Origin: CALAED01 sp937891035
GTDB taxonomy: Bacteria > Actinomycetota > Actinomycetes > Streptosporangiales > Streptosporangiaceae
Assembly: GCA_035642125.1 (NCBI GenBank)
Contig: DASQSZ010000026.1
Location: 1-39,835, forward strand
Direction of reading: 5' to 3'
DNA length: 39,835 bases
Shown here: piece after piece, positions 8,181 to 15,695 of the stretch
Layout: each line of letters starts with the position of its first letter
How positions within the stretch are numbered: the stretch's first letter is position 1
The notes under the pieces: model-generated
Database searches by the model: none
The model's input: the letters and a program-made list of their open reading frames with translations, nothing else
Told to the model about the DNA's origin: nothing
Position numbers and translations under genes: made by a program

Positions 8181-9674
8181 TTACCCGCTCGACGACGTGG
8201 GCGGGCTCGCGGGCGGGGTCGTGCGGATGGCCACTGCCTTGCACTGGGTGTATTCGCGCAGGGCCTCGAAACCCTTCTCGCGCCCAAAGCCGGACCGCTT
8301 GTAGCCACCGAAGGGGAGTTCGACGGCGCCGGCCGCGCTGTAGTTGTTCACGAAGATCTGGCCCATCCGCAGTTCGCGGGTCAGGTGGTGGGCCAGGCCG
8401 ACGTCACGTGTCCACACCCCGGCGGCAAGCCCGTACGACGTGCCGTTGGCCAGTTCGACGGCCTCGGCCAGATCCCGGAACGGCGTGACGCACAACACCG
8501 GCCCGAAGATCTCTTCCTGGGCCGGACGTGAGTCGTGCGGCACATCGTCGAAGATGGTCGGCTGGACGAAGAACCCGCCGGCCAGAGCGGGATCGTCGGG
8601 GACGCCGCCGCCGGTCGCCAGCCGGGCGACCTTCTTGCCCTCCTCCATGTAGCCGAGGACGCGGGTCCGCTGCTTTTCGGAGATCAGCGGCCCGAGGTCG
8701 GGATCGGTCTTGCCAGGGCCGATCCGCATGCGTTCGAAGGCCTCGACGAGCGCGGCGACCGTGCGCTCTCGCACCGATTCGTGGACGAGGAGTCGGGAGC
8801 CGGCCGAGCAGTTCTGGCCGGCATGCTCGGTGATCGAAGAGACGATGAGCGGGATCGCCTGCTCGGCGTCGAAGTCGGGGAAGACCAGGTGCGGTGACTT
8901 GCCGCCCAGCTCAAGGGTCACCGGCACGATGTTGGCGGCGGCACTGGTCATCACCAGCGTGCCGACCTCGCGCGAGCCGGTGAAGGCCATGTGGTCGATG
9001 CCGGGGTGGGCGGCCAGCGCCGCGCCGGCCTCCTCGCCGTAGCCGGGGACGACGTTGAACACCCCCGGCGGCAGCCCGGCGGTTAAAGCCAACTCGGCGA
9101 TGCGCATGGGAGTCAGCGGGGCGTCTTCTGCCGGCTTGAGCACACAGGCGTTGCCGGCGGCCAGCGCGGGCGCGATGGTGCGCGCCACGACCTGCATCGG
9201 GTAGTTCCACGGGATGATGTGGCCGCACACGCCGTATGGCTCGGTTAACGTGTAGGCCACCGCGTCGGGCTGGGAGAACAGGGTGCTGCCGAACAACGCC
9301 TCGGCGCATCCGGCATAGAAGTCGAAATACCGGGCCGCCGCGTCCGCGTCCACGAACGCCTGTGACAGCGGTTTGCCCGTGTCCAGCGACTCCAGCTCGG
9401 CGAGCTCCTCGCGGTGGCTGCGTATCGCGTCCGCGATCCGCCGGCAGGCCGCGGCGCGATCGGCGGGGGACGCGTGGCGCCACTCGTTTTCGAACGCCTC
9501 GCGCGCCGAGGTGACGGCGAGGTCGATCTCCGCGCCGCCGCCCCGGGCGATCCTCGCGCACGCGGCACCCGTGGACGGGTCGAGAACGTCGATCACGTCG
9601 CGCGCCTCGACCGGCTTTCCCCCAATCAGCGCGGGTCGCAGCGGCAGCCCATTGCGCTGTGTCAACGCGGTCAT
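8181..9674 (-). CDS. NAD(P)-dependent aldehyde dehydrogenase
   Basis: The 497-residue protein starts at ATG 9674 behind GGAGGGG. It has the full ALDH signature: PWNYP with N157, LKPAE with K180 for the cofactor ribose, FTGS (231-234), the general base E255 in LELGGKSPHLVF, and the nucleophile C289 in HAGQNCSAGSR. Family members oxidise betaine aldehyde, succinic semialdehyde or aminoaldehydes; the exact substrate cannot be read from the sequence. It is the last gene of the minus-strand tailoring operon, following an alcohol dehydrogenase. The two could convert a side-chain alcohol through an aldehyde to a carboxylate. The 115-base gap upstream shows no terminator. Confidence 0.9.
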   Translation of the reverse strand: MTALTQRNGLPLRPALIGGKPVEARDVIDVLDPSTGAACARIARGGGAEIDLAVTSAREAFENEWRHASPADRAAACRRIADAIRSHREELAELESLDTGKPLSQAFVDADAAARYFDFYAGCAEALFGSTLFSQPDAVAYTLTEPYGVCGHIIPWNYPMQVVARTIAPALAAGNACVLKPAEDAPLTPMRIAELALTAGLPPGVFNVVPGYGEEAGAALAAHPGIDHMAFTGSREVGTLVMTSAAANIVPVTLELGGKSPHLVFPDFDAEQAIPLIVSSITEHAGQNCSAGSRLLVHESVRERTVAALVEAFERMRIGPGKTDPDLGPLISEKQRTRVLGYMEEGKKVARLATGGGVPDDPALAGGFFVQPTIFDDVPHDSRPAQEEIFGPVLCVTPFRDLAEAVELANGTSYGLAAGVWTRDVGLAHHLTRELRMGQIFVNNYSAAGAVELPFGGYKRSGFGREKGFEALREYTQCKAVAIRTTPPASPPTSSSG

Positions 9675-9789
9675 TGACCCCTCCGAATTCGTGCGGTCGG
9701 CGCCGGCCTTCCGGACGAGGCCGCATGTTTCGTACGGAGTCGTATGGGATCGCCGGCGGTCTTCGTGCCTCTGTCGCAGACCCTAGTCT

Positions 9790-11202
9790 TCAGTACTCGA
9801 GCGAGGCGTGGAAGATACGCGTCAACTCTTCGGCGCCGACGTCGCGCGGGCAGCCGACGAGCAGGCGCTGCTGCTGGATCGCCCCGTCCACCAGCCGCGG
9901 GATGTCCGAGGCGTCGTAGCCGAAGCCGCCCACCCCGCGCGGGCCGCCGGTATCGGCCAGCAGATCGAGGATCGTCTGCGGCAGCACGTCGGCGCCACCC
10001 CGCGCGCCGACCCCAGCCAGGTTCGCGCCGAGCAGCTCGGCGGCCCGAAGATGCCGCTCCGGCGACGTCGGGTACGTGAACTCGAACGCCGCCGGAGCGG
10101 TCGCGATCACCGACTCGCCGTGCGGGACCAGCGGATGGTCGACCGCGTAATCATGTGGGCGATAGTCGGTGACCATGCCTGCGATGGGGTAGGCGCAGGC
10201 ATGGGGGATATGGGTTCCGGCGTTGCCGAAGCCCATGCCGGCGTAGGCGGCTGCCTGGCTCATGCCGACGCGTGCCTCAAGGTCGGTCGGATTGAGCACG
10301 GCCCGCCGGAAGTACCGGCCGAGGAGCTCGAGGGCCTTCTCGGCCCAGATGTCGCTGATCGGGTTGGCGCCCACGTAGATCGGCCGGCCCGCCGGCGATG
10401 GGTAGGGCGGCCGGCGGTCGTACGGGCGCGCGGTGTAGGACTCGCAGGCGTGGGTCAGCACGTCGTAGCCGGAGGCGGCGGTGACGGCGGGCGGCAGGGT
10501 GAGCGTGTTGAGCGGGTCGATGATGGCGGCCGACGGACGGAGCCGCAGATCGCTGATGCCGGTCTTGATCCGCAGATCGGTGATGCCAAGCGCGACCATC
10601 GCGGTGCACTCGCTGCCGCTGCCCGCCGTTGTCGGCACCGCCACCAGCGGCTTGAGCGCGCCCGGAATCTTGCGGCCGGCGCCGACCGGCTTGTTCAGGT
10701 AGTCGCGCAGCGGAACGTTGGGGTAGCTGTGCAGCAGGTTGAGGACCTTGGCCGTGTCGATCGAGCTGCCGCCGCCCACCGCGACGTAGCCGTCCACCGG
10801 CCGGCCCGCCAACTCGCGCGCCGCCTCCTCGCAGCTGCGATCGGTGGGCTCGACGTACGCCTCGGCGAACACGGTCGTCTCGACGCCCGCCTGCTCCATC
10901 AGCGCGCCGACGCGGCCGGCCAGCCCGATGGCGGCGAGGTTGGGATCGGTCACCAGCAGCGCCGAGCCCACCCCGAGCGCGGCGAGCTCGTACCCGATCT
11001 CCTTGGTCGCGCCCACCCCCATCCGCAGCGGCGGGGCCTGCCAGGTGACGATCGTCTCGTGCGGGTACGAGACGGGGACGGCCGCTCCGCCGGCCGCCGT
11101 GTCCGCCGCCGGCCGAGCGGCGACGCCTTGCCCGGCTCCGTCGGCTCCCGCCGCGTCGTCCGTGTTAGCTGCGCTGGCTCCCTTGACGAACGCTGTGCTC
11201 AT
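9790..11202 (-). CDS. Iron-containing alcohol dehydrogenase, hydroxyacid-oxoacid transhydrogenase type
   Basis: This 470-residue group III alcohol dehydrogenase has GGGSSID (143-149) for nucleotide binding. The predicted metal ligands are D247 and H251 (GYDVLTHACES), H334 (THIPHACAYPI) and H361 (VPHGES). The stretches GANPISDIWAEKAL and GFGNAGTHIPHACAYPI are closer to the mitochondrial ADHFE1/HOT enzyme than to ethanol dehydrogenases. HOT oxidises 4-hydroxybutyrate to succinic semialdehyde while reducing 2-oxoglutarate, with tightly held cofactor. A gamma- or delta-hydroxy acid substrate is therefore a reasonable guess. The start codon overlaps the stop of the upstream gene (ATGA). The first about 40 Ala/Gly-rich residues look disordered. 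Confidence 0.88.
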   Translation of the reverse strand: MSTAFVKGASAANTDDAAGADGAGQGVAARPAADTAAGGAAVPVSYPHETIVTWQAPPLRMGVGATKEIGYELAALGVGSALLVTDPNLAAIGLAGRVGALMEQAGVETTVFAEAYVEPTDRSCEEAARELAGRPVDGYVAVGGGSSIDTAKVLNLLHSYPNVPLRDYLNKPVGAGRKIPGALKPLVAVPTTAGSGSECTAMVALGITDLRIKTGISDLRLRPSAAIIDPLNTLTLPPAVTAASGYDVLTHACESYTARPYDRRPPYPSPAGRPIYVGANPISDIWAEKALELLGRYFRRAVLNPTDLEARVGMSQAAAYAGMGFGNAGTHIPHACAYPIAGMVTDYRPHDYAVDHPLVPHGESVIATAPAAFEFTYPTSPERHLRAAELLGANLAGVGARGGADVLPQTILDLLADTGGPRGVGGFGYDASDIPRLVDGAIQQQRLLVGCPRDVGAEELTRIFHASLEY

Positions 11203-12026
11203 CGCTGTCCGTTTCTGCCGTCTGTGCCTGCGAGGAGTCCGACCACTCCGGATCGTGCCATCTGAACCGGGATGGTCTTAGGGGTTACTCCGAACACCTC
11301 GAGTATCATGCCCGCCGCCTCCGGCGTCGGAACGCTCAACATGCACAGCATTCGGTCGCCCGGCCGGGCGCACGACGCGAAGTACGCGTTGACATCGGCG
11401 TTTCGCGACTCCGGCAGGGCCGGATAAAGATCGGCCGGCTCGCCGATGCCACGGATGACCCCGGAAACGGGATCGAAGAAGTGGCCCGGTGCGATGATCT
11501 TGGCTATCTCGGTCGCCCGCTCCGCCGCGTCCGGGTCGTCCCGCCCCGCTCGGATCTCGGGGTAGAACGTCACGCCGGGAACGCGGGTGAACGCGCGCAT
11601 CACGCAGTAGACGATCGGGTTGTAGGTCTTGAGCACGAACAGATCGGGGAACCGCGACCAGTGCTCGTACAGCCGGGCGAAGTGGCTGCCCCAGCTGCGC
11701 GGGAAGGCGATGCCGCCCTGGTACCGCTCGCCGACGAACTGCGTGAGGATGTGCAGGAAGGTGCCGCCGGACGGCGTGGTGCACCATCGCGACGACAGTG
11801 CACCTACGACCGTACGGTCCGTCATGTCCGTCGCAAGCGTGATCAGGTCGGCTTCCCTGAACATGTCGCGCCGGTGGGCGAACAGGGTCCCCATCTTGAG
11901 GGTCGGCAGCGCGGCGATGAGCCCGGCGGTGATCGACTCCTCGACGTCCGCCGGCAGCGCCCGGTTGGGTACCAGGCTGCTGAACTCCAGCGTGCCGGTG
12001 CCCGTGCCGGTGTCGGACGCGGTCAT
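11199..12026 (-). CDS. Protein of unknown function, possibly GNAT-like acyltransferase
   Basis: The protein is 275 residues from ATG 12026, chosen because GGGAGGTG lies just upstream; the frame is open further but without support. I do not recognise the family firmly. The stretch VVGALSSRW...FLHILTQFVGERYQGG (73-105) followed by VLKTYNPIVYCVMRAF (131-146) resembles strands 3-5 of a GNAT fold: a substrate-loop tryptophan, a hydrophobic strand, a Gly-rich turn and a later Asn. The acyl-CoA pyrophosphate loop is not canonical. The C-terminus has a predicted strand-rich tail (RPGDRMLCMLSV). It lies between the diiron oxidase and the dehydrogenase genes and is translationally coupled to the latter, so it is probably part of the pathway. 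Confidence 0.6.
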   Translation of the reverse strand: MTASDTGTGTGTLEFSSLVPNRALPADVEESITAGLIAALPTLKMGTLFAHRRDMFREADLITLATDMTDRTVVGALSSRWCTTPSGGTFLHILTQFVGERYQGGIAFPRSWGSHFARLYEHWSRFPDLFVLKTYNPIVYCVMRAFTRVPGVTFYPEIRAGRDDPDAAERATEIAKIIAPGHFFDPVSGVIRGIGEPADLYPALPESRNADVNAYFASCARPGDRMLCMLSVPTPEAAGMILEVFGVTPKTIPVQMARSGVVGLLAGTDGRNGQR

Positions 12027-12064
12027 GAGTTCACCTCCCGACGGACGGATCCGTAAGGCCCGCG

Positions 12065-12802
12065 TCAGGCGGGGATCATCACCGGGTCGGGCAGCTTCAT
12101 CTCGGCCTTCTCGTCGACCGTGAGCTGATAGAGCTCGAAGAAGTACATCTGCCACAGCCGGTAGATGTCCTGCAGGTGCCGGAACACCTTCTCCTCGTCC
12201 TTGTCGCTCTTGATCAGCGTCTCGAGGACGCCCCAGACGAAGTCGTCGTGATGGTCGTCGAGGTCGGTGCCGACGTGCGCCCGCTGGCCCTTGATGTTGT
12301 CCTTGCCGAGGCGCTCCTCGAGGTTGTCCAGCCAGTCCGGCTGCGTACGCGTGGTCACGTACTCAACGAAGTACACGCTGGCGATCAGGGCGAGCGGCGT
12401 GCCCTCGTACTCGATGCCGTATTGCAGATACCCGGTGAGCAGCTTGGTGGAGAGCATCGGCTCGGTCGAGTAGATCTGGTCTTTGCCGACGCCGACCTTC
12501 TCCAGGTCCGCCGCGAACAGGCGGTCGTGCAGCATCTCGTCGTCGGTGTAGTGCGCCCACGCCTTGGCGGTCACCGGGTCGACCTTGGTGAAGTAGCGGA
12601 TGGCCAGCGCGTCGACGGTGCGCTTGCGACGCAGCCGCAGGATGGTCTCGATGTTGTGCCGCTTGTAGTAGTCGAGGTTGATGTCCTTGCCCTCGAGCTG
12701 GTGCCGGGCGTACGGAATGTTCTCGTAGAAGTCGGAGATGCAGGTGTCGAGGAATTTGTCGACCCGATTGCGCAGCTCCTGCCGGGTGGTCTTCAGCATC
12801 AT
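12065..12802 (-). CDS. Heme-oxygenase-like diiron oxidase/oxygenase (iron-containing redox enzyme family)
   Basis: This 245-residue all-helical protein starts at ATG 12802 (or 12799) behind AAGGAGG. The metal-ligand pattern of heme-oxygenase-like diiron oxidases is visible: E89 and H92 (DDEMLH), E147 (YFVEYV), H176 and D180 (AHVGTD). The E89 to E147 spacing equals E101 to E159 of UndA. The last helix usually carries HxxxDxxH; here the final position is D183, with H184 next to it. Known relatives N-oxygenate (SznF, the lysine-oxidising HrmI and BelK), cleave C-C bonds (BesC, on 4-chlorolysine) or decarboxylate (UndA). In this lysine/DAP setting, oxidation of a lysine-like amine or C-C cleavage is plausible. 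Confidence 0.78.
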   Translation of the reverse strand: MMLKTTRQELRNRVDKFLDTCISDFYENIPYARHQLEGKDINLDYYKRHNIETILRLRRKRTVDALAIRYFTKVDPVTAKAWAHYTDDEMLHDRLFAADLEKVGVGKDQIYSTEPMLSTKLLTGYLQYGIEYEGTPLALIASVYFVEYVTTRTQPDWLDNLEERLGKDNIKGQRAHVGTDLDDHHDDFVWGVLETLIKSDKDEEKVFRHLQDIYRLWQMYFFELYQLTVDEKAEMKLPDPVMIPA

Positions 12803-12847
12803 CGTGATCCTCCTTGCTATGCGATATGTCGGGTGTCACCAGGCGGG

Positions 12848-13969
12848 TCAGTGACAGCCACAACTGATGCTTCGAACTCGGTTGATGCGAGGCTTGCCAG
12901 CCGTCGCCGCATTCTTGCTGCCCACGATCACGCCGCCCGCTTCGTCGACCATCGCGGAGCCCGGGCAGATGAAGGTCAGGGCGAATTTGGTGGAGGGGGT
13001 CAGCCCAAGACCGATGTGCACGACTCCGTCGCGAGCGCCGTACGTTTCGTTGAGGCCGGAGTTCGCGGGGGTCAGTTCCATGTCGGTGTTGATGCCGAAG
13101 CCCAGCTCCCAGATGGTCCGGTAGTGCGGCTCCGCCGCGAAAAGTTCGTTGAATACGGCGACCAGCGCGCCGCCCTCGTCCGTCCCGGCGGGGTCGCGCA
13201 CGTCGGTGATCGCTCCGTCTCGCACCGTGACGGTCAGCGGATTTCTGTGCAGCGGGGTCAGCCGCTCGTAGAGATCGGCCTGTTCGGCGTCGAGCCTTCT
13301 GTCGTAACCGGCATGGACGATCGGCCAGCCCTTGAAGGTGAGGGTGCCGTCCATCGCCAGCCGGCGGTCGCCGTCGAATTCCATGATGTCGACCGGTAGC
13401 ACGCTCAACTCGCCGGACGGCGCGATCTGCTGTTCCCCGGGCGCCAAGAAGCCCGCCTGCTGATTCCAGGAATAGTCGTCGGCGACCGGGTCGAAAGTAC
13501 AGGACGTCCCGTGCTCCCCGTCGACGATGCGCAGTTTTGTGGCCGTCTCAGCGGCCTTCTCGACGGCCGAGAAGAATTGGTCGGCGCGCAGTTCTTGCGC
13601 CGCGGGGTCGGTGCGCTCGATCACCTGGAGGGCGTACCGCACATGTGCCAGCGAGACCGGCGTGGATGCGCAGGGAAGCACGACGATCCGCCGGCCTTTG
13701 CCGATGGTCGCCGAATCGGGCGAGGAAAGGAAGGTCCGGCGGCAGATGGCGACCACGTCGGCCGTTTCGGGGATGTCGCCGGCGAGCACTTTGCCGAGGT
13801 CGCCGTCCGGCCCGATCGGGACGATCATGCTGTCGAGGTGGGACGGAGCAATGGTGAAATCGGCGACGAGGTCTTCGTCGGTAATCAGGCAGAACGTATC
13901 GGCCGACGTGCCGAACTGGCGGAACGCACTCGGTTTGACGATGACCTGGCTTCCGGTTTCGGTGCTCAT
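12848..13969 (-). CDS. M29 aminopeptidase-like protein, degenerate metal site
   Basis: The protein is 373 residues from ATG 13969; the start matches that of its paralogue at 14373-15446 (MST...RQFG). The two align over their whole length. Three of the five expected M29 (aminopeptidase T/AmpS) metal ligands remain: E187 (APSGELSVLP), E288 (WELGFGIN) and H318 (VVHIGLGL). The HxD pair is replaced by A330 and T332 (KFALTF). The C-terminus has an added tail ending SCGCH that could bind metal. It may be a non-hydrolytic partner or an enzyme with new chemistry, perhaps forming a heteromer with the intact copy. The neighbouring genes are the diiron oxidase downstream and the 18-codon ORF upstream. 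Confidence 0.6.
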   Translation of the reverse strand: MSTETGSQVIVKPSAFRQFGTSADTFCLITDEDLVADFTIAPSHLDSMIVPIGPDGDLGKVLAGDIPETADVVAICRRTFLSSPDSATIGKGRRIVVLPCASTPVSLAHVRYALQVIERTDPAAQELRADQFFSAVEKAAETATKLRIVDGEHGTSCTFDPVADDYSWNQQAGFLAPGEQQIAPSGELSVLPVDIMEFDGDRRLAMDGTLTFKGWPIVHAGYDRRLDAEQADLYERLTPLHRNPLTVTVRDGAITDVRDPAGTDEGGALVAVFNELFAAEPHYRTIWELGFGINTDMELTPANSGLNETYGARDGVVHIGLGLTPSTKFALTFICPGSAMVDEAGGVIVGSKNAATAGKPRINRVRSISCGCH

Positions 13970-14051
13970 CCCACTTCGTCCCTGACGGCTTTTGGTCCGA
14001 CTTCGTTGGTTTAGGAGGCCGCTATCGCGGTACTGCCAGTACAATGGGGGA

Positions 14052-14077
14052 GGGTGGACCGTTGGGCCGGCCCACCC
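14052..14077 (-). promoter_or_regulatory. Second inverted repeat after the 18-codon ORF
   Basis: GGGTGG (14052-14057) pairs with CCACCC (14072-14077). Part of this stem and its loop can instead fold as a perfect palindrome, TGGGCCGGCCCA (14063-14074). It lies in the leader of the degenerate M29-like gene, downstream of the switchable hairpins at 14087-14119. It could be a further element of the same control region. Confidence 0.4.
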
Positions 14078-14086
14078 GCCCGCTGG

Positions 14087-14119
14087 TCAGCCCGAAGGCT
14101 GAGAACGGCATGCTCAGCC
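14087..14119 (-). promoter_or_regulatory. Overlapping alternative hairpins at the end of the 18-codon ORF (putative attenuator)
   Basis: In the minus-strand RNA the order is GGCUGAG, CUCAGCC, UUCG, GGCUGA. The middle segment (14113-14119 pairs with 14097-14103, or 14097-14102 pairs with 14087-14092) can form either a 7-base stem with the upstream segment or a 6-base stem closed by the very stable C(UUCG)G loop. The upstream segment contains the last glycine codon and stop of the tiny ORF. Translation would therefore decide which hairpin forms. No U-run follows, so control could be by RNA folding, translation or Rho rather than intrinsic termination. Confidence 0.55.
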
Positions 14120-14170
14120 AAGCAGCGTGCCCAGGTAGTTGCTGTTCTTGCGAACCTTAATCTTCTTCAT
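14114..14170 (-). CDS. 18-codon ORF: leader peptide or tiny precursor/carrier peptide
   Basis: The ORF encodes MKKIKVRKNSNYLGTLLG and stops at 14114. The Shine-Dalgarno GGGAGGAGGTG ends five bases before the ATG and matches the anti-SD of 16S rRNA perfectly, which argues strongly for translation. Eight residues at the N-terminus include four lysines (positions 2, 3, 5, 8) and one arginine; the C-terminal half is neutral and ends in Gly. Two readings fit. One is a lysine-rich leader peptide controlling downstream genes of a lysine/DAP pathway, supported by the alternative hairpins that start inside its stop region. The other is a ribosomal substrate or carrier for the ATP-grasp ligase, trimmed by the flanking M29-like proteins. 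It lies between the two M29-like genes. Confidence 0.65.
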   Translation of the reverse strand: MKKIKVRKNSNYLGTLLG

Positions 14171-14372
14171 GGGTGCACCTCCTCCCATGGTCGTCGTGGC
14201 AGGACTAGCCGCGCGCGTGGCTAGGGTCTTGGGTGCTCTCGATCCGCGGCGCCGCTCGACGCTCGGTCATCGAGGCGCCGGGGAGTCGAGTTGTTCGGAT
14301 TCGCCGGACGAGTCCGGACTAGTCGGATCGGCCGACCGGCCGGCCGAGCGGGGACGCCGGCCGTCGTGATCG
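14171..14372 (-). other. Structured intergenic region upstream of the 18-codon ORF
   Basis: These 202 bases separate the intact M29-like gene from the tiny ORF. They contain a hairpin CTAGCC/GGCTAG (14205-14210 and 14219-14224) and an inverted repeat CCGGAC-GA-GTCCGG around 14310. They could hold a weak terminator for the upstream gene and a separate promoter or leader for the tiny ORF. No clear -35/-10 pair was found. Confidence 0.35.
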
Positions 14373-15446
14373 TTAGGCGGACGCCGCGAGCCGGTCCTCA
14401 CCGCCGCCGGGGGTCCCGAGCACGACCTCGCCGCCGTCGGTGTAGACCGTGGTGTCGGGCGAGATGATGTCCAGGTGGTACTGGGTGAACGGAGTGAGAC
14501 CGAGCCCCCAGTGCAGGCAGCCTTGGGTACCGCCATAGACCTCGTTCATCGCGTGGTTGCCCGGCAGGATGTCGAGGCTCGTATTCAGCGCGTGCCCCAT
14601 CTCCCACACGATCCGGTAGCGCGAGTCGACCTCGAACATGGTGTTCAGCATGTCCACGGCGGGCTGCGCGCCACTGCTGTGCGCGCGGATCGTCGTGATC
14701 CGGCCGTTCCGTACCTCGGCGACGACGCCGTGCTGGTTCATCGCCGCCAGTTGAGCGTGGATACGGGCCTGGTCCTTACGCGAGAACGACGGGGTGCCGC
14801 TGTGCAGGATCGGGTAGCCGCGGAAGGTGATCTCCCCTTCCAGGGGCAGGTGCAGATCCTCGTCGAATTCCACGATCTGGGTGGGCAGCACACTGATCTC
14901 CCCGGACGGGACGATCTGCTGCTCGCCCCACTCAAGTGGGCCGGCCTGCTGGTTCCACACCAGATCCGGCTGCAGATGCTGGAGCGTGGCCCGCGTGCCG
15001 CCGTGGCGCTCATCGACATAAACCAGGTGCTCGGCTCTTTCCAGCTTGTCGAAGAAATTGTCGGAGAACGTGCCCTGCTCGTCGGGGGAGGTCCGCTCCA
15101 TGACATTGAGGAAATGCCTGATGGTTTCCAGTGAGGTCGGCGTCGAGTTACACGCCATTCCCATCAGCTTGCGCCGCGGGCCGAGCTGCTCCGGCATCGG
15201 GGATTCAAAGAACGCGGCCGGCGAGATCGCCAGCACGTGCGCCGGTTCCGGAACGCGCTCAGGGAGCACCTGCTCGAACTTCTCGCCGGTCTTGAAGGGG
15301 ATCCTGAGGTAGTCCTTGTAGTTGCCGCTCTTGACGAGCGATATTTTGTCCATGTACTCGGGGTTGGTAACCAGACAAAATACGCTCTCCATGGGGTCGC
15401 CGAACTGACGGAGCTTCGCTGGATCAACGACGATAGAAGTGGACAT
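14373..15446 (-). CDS. M29 aminopeptidase-like metallohydrolase, intact metal site
   Basis: This 357-residue protein starts at ATG 15446 behind GAGGGAGGAA. It resembles the aminopeptidase T/AmpS (M29) fold at the metal centre: E183 (VPSGEISVLP), E282 (WEMGHALN), H312 (CLHWGLGL), and H324 with D326 (TQYHLDII). This reproduces the Glu, Glu, His, His-x-Asp order of the family, although the gap between the histidines is shorter than usual. The likely activity is hydrolysis of a peptide or amide bond. Candidates are processing of the 18-residue peptide, release of the product from a conjugate, or removal of a protecting group. It is the first gene of the minus-strand tailoring operon, and a paralogue lacking two ligands lies 400 bases downstream. 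Confidence 0.62.
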   Translation of the reverse strand: MSTSIVVDPAKLRQFGDPMESVFCLVTNPEYMDKISLVKSGNYKDYLRIPFKTGEKFEQVLPERVPEPAHVLAISPAAFFESPMPEQLGPRRKLMGMACNSTPTSLETIRHFLNVMERTSPDEQGTFSDNFFDKLERAEHLVYVDERHGGTRATLQHLQPDLVWNQQAGPLEWGEQQIVPSGEISVLPTQIVEFDEDLHLPLEGEITFRGYPILHSGTPSFSRKDQARIHAQLAAMNQHGVVAEVRNGRITTIRAHSSGAQPAVDMLNTMFEVDSRYRIVWEMGHALNTSLDILPGNHAMNEVYGGTQGCLHWGLGLTPFTQYHLDIISPDTTVYTDGGEVVLGTPGGGEDRLAASA

Positions 15447-15511
15447 GAGAGTTCCTCCCTCTTGGTCCCGTCGCGTGCGGCAACGATCCTCTCGTTCCCT
15501 TCGTGATGCTC

Positions 15512-15540
15512 ATACTCTGATCGACCCGGCAGCCGGTCAA
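15512..15540 (-). promoter_or_regulatory. Promoter of the minus-strand tailoring operon
   Basis: On the minus strand, TTGACC (15540-15535) is followed after 17 bases by GAGTAT (15517-15512), a reasonable sigma70-like pair. It lies 66-94 bases upstream of the M29-like start codon at 15446 and just downstream of the aspartokinase terminator. The operon thus appears to have its own promoter. Confidence 0.45.
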
Positions 15541-15614
15541 CCCAACTCACAACTCCATTAATAAACGCGATGACAGTGGTAAATACGACGTCACCCGCCA
15601 GAAGACGTGGCGGT

Positions 15615-15667
15615 CCTAAGACAAAAGAGACGACGAAGGGGCGCGGCGCCCACCGGCGCCACGCCCC
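15615..15667 (-). terminator. Rho-independent terminator of asd-aspartokinase
   Basis: GGGGCG-C-GGCGCC (15638-15650) pairs with GGCGCC-A-CGCCCC (15655-15667) around a CACC loop, giving a 12-base-pair stem with one mismatch. On the minus strand it is followed by a T-rich stretch (TTCGTCGTCTCTTTTGT). It lies about 30 bases after the aspartokinase stop. Confidence 0.85.
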
Positions 15668-15695
15668 GCACCGCTTCTGCCGCCCGACCTGACGG

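Noticed and set aside
9808..11265. A 485-residue plus-strand frame opposite the iron alcohol dehydrogenase (and similar long frames at 12176-13399, 15855-17009, 18092-20008, 35566-36753).
   Set aside because: These are GC-driven shadows on the opposite strand of well-supported genes.
14171..14190. The upstream in-frame ATG (reading MGGGAP before MKKIK) as the start of the tiny ORF.
   Set aside because: It would place the strong ribosome binding site inside the gene, and it has none of its own.
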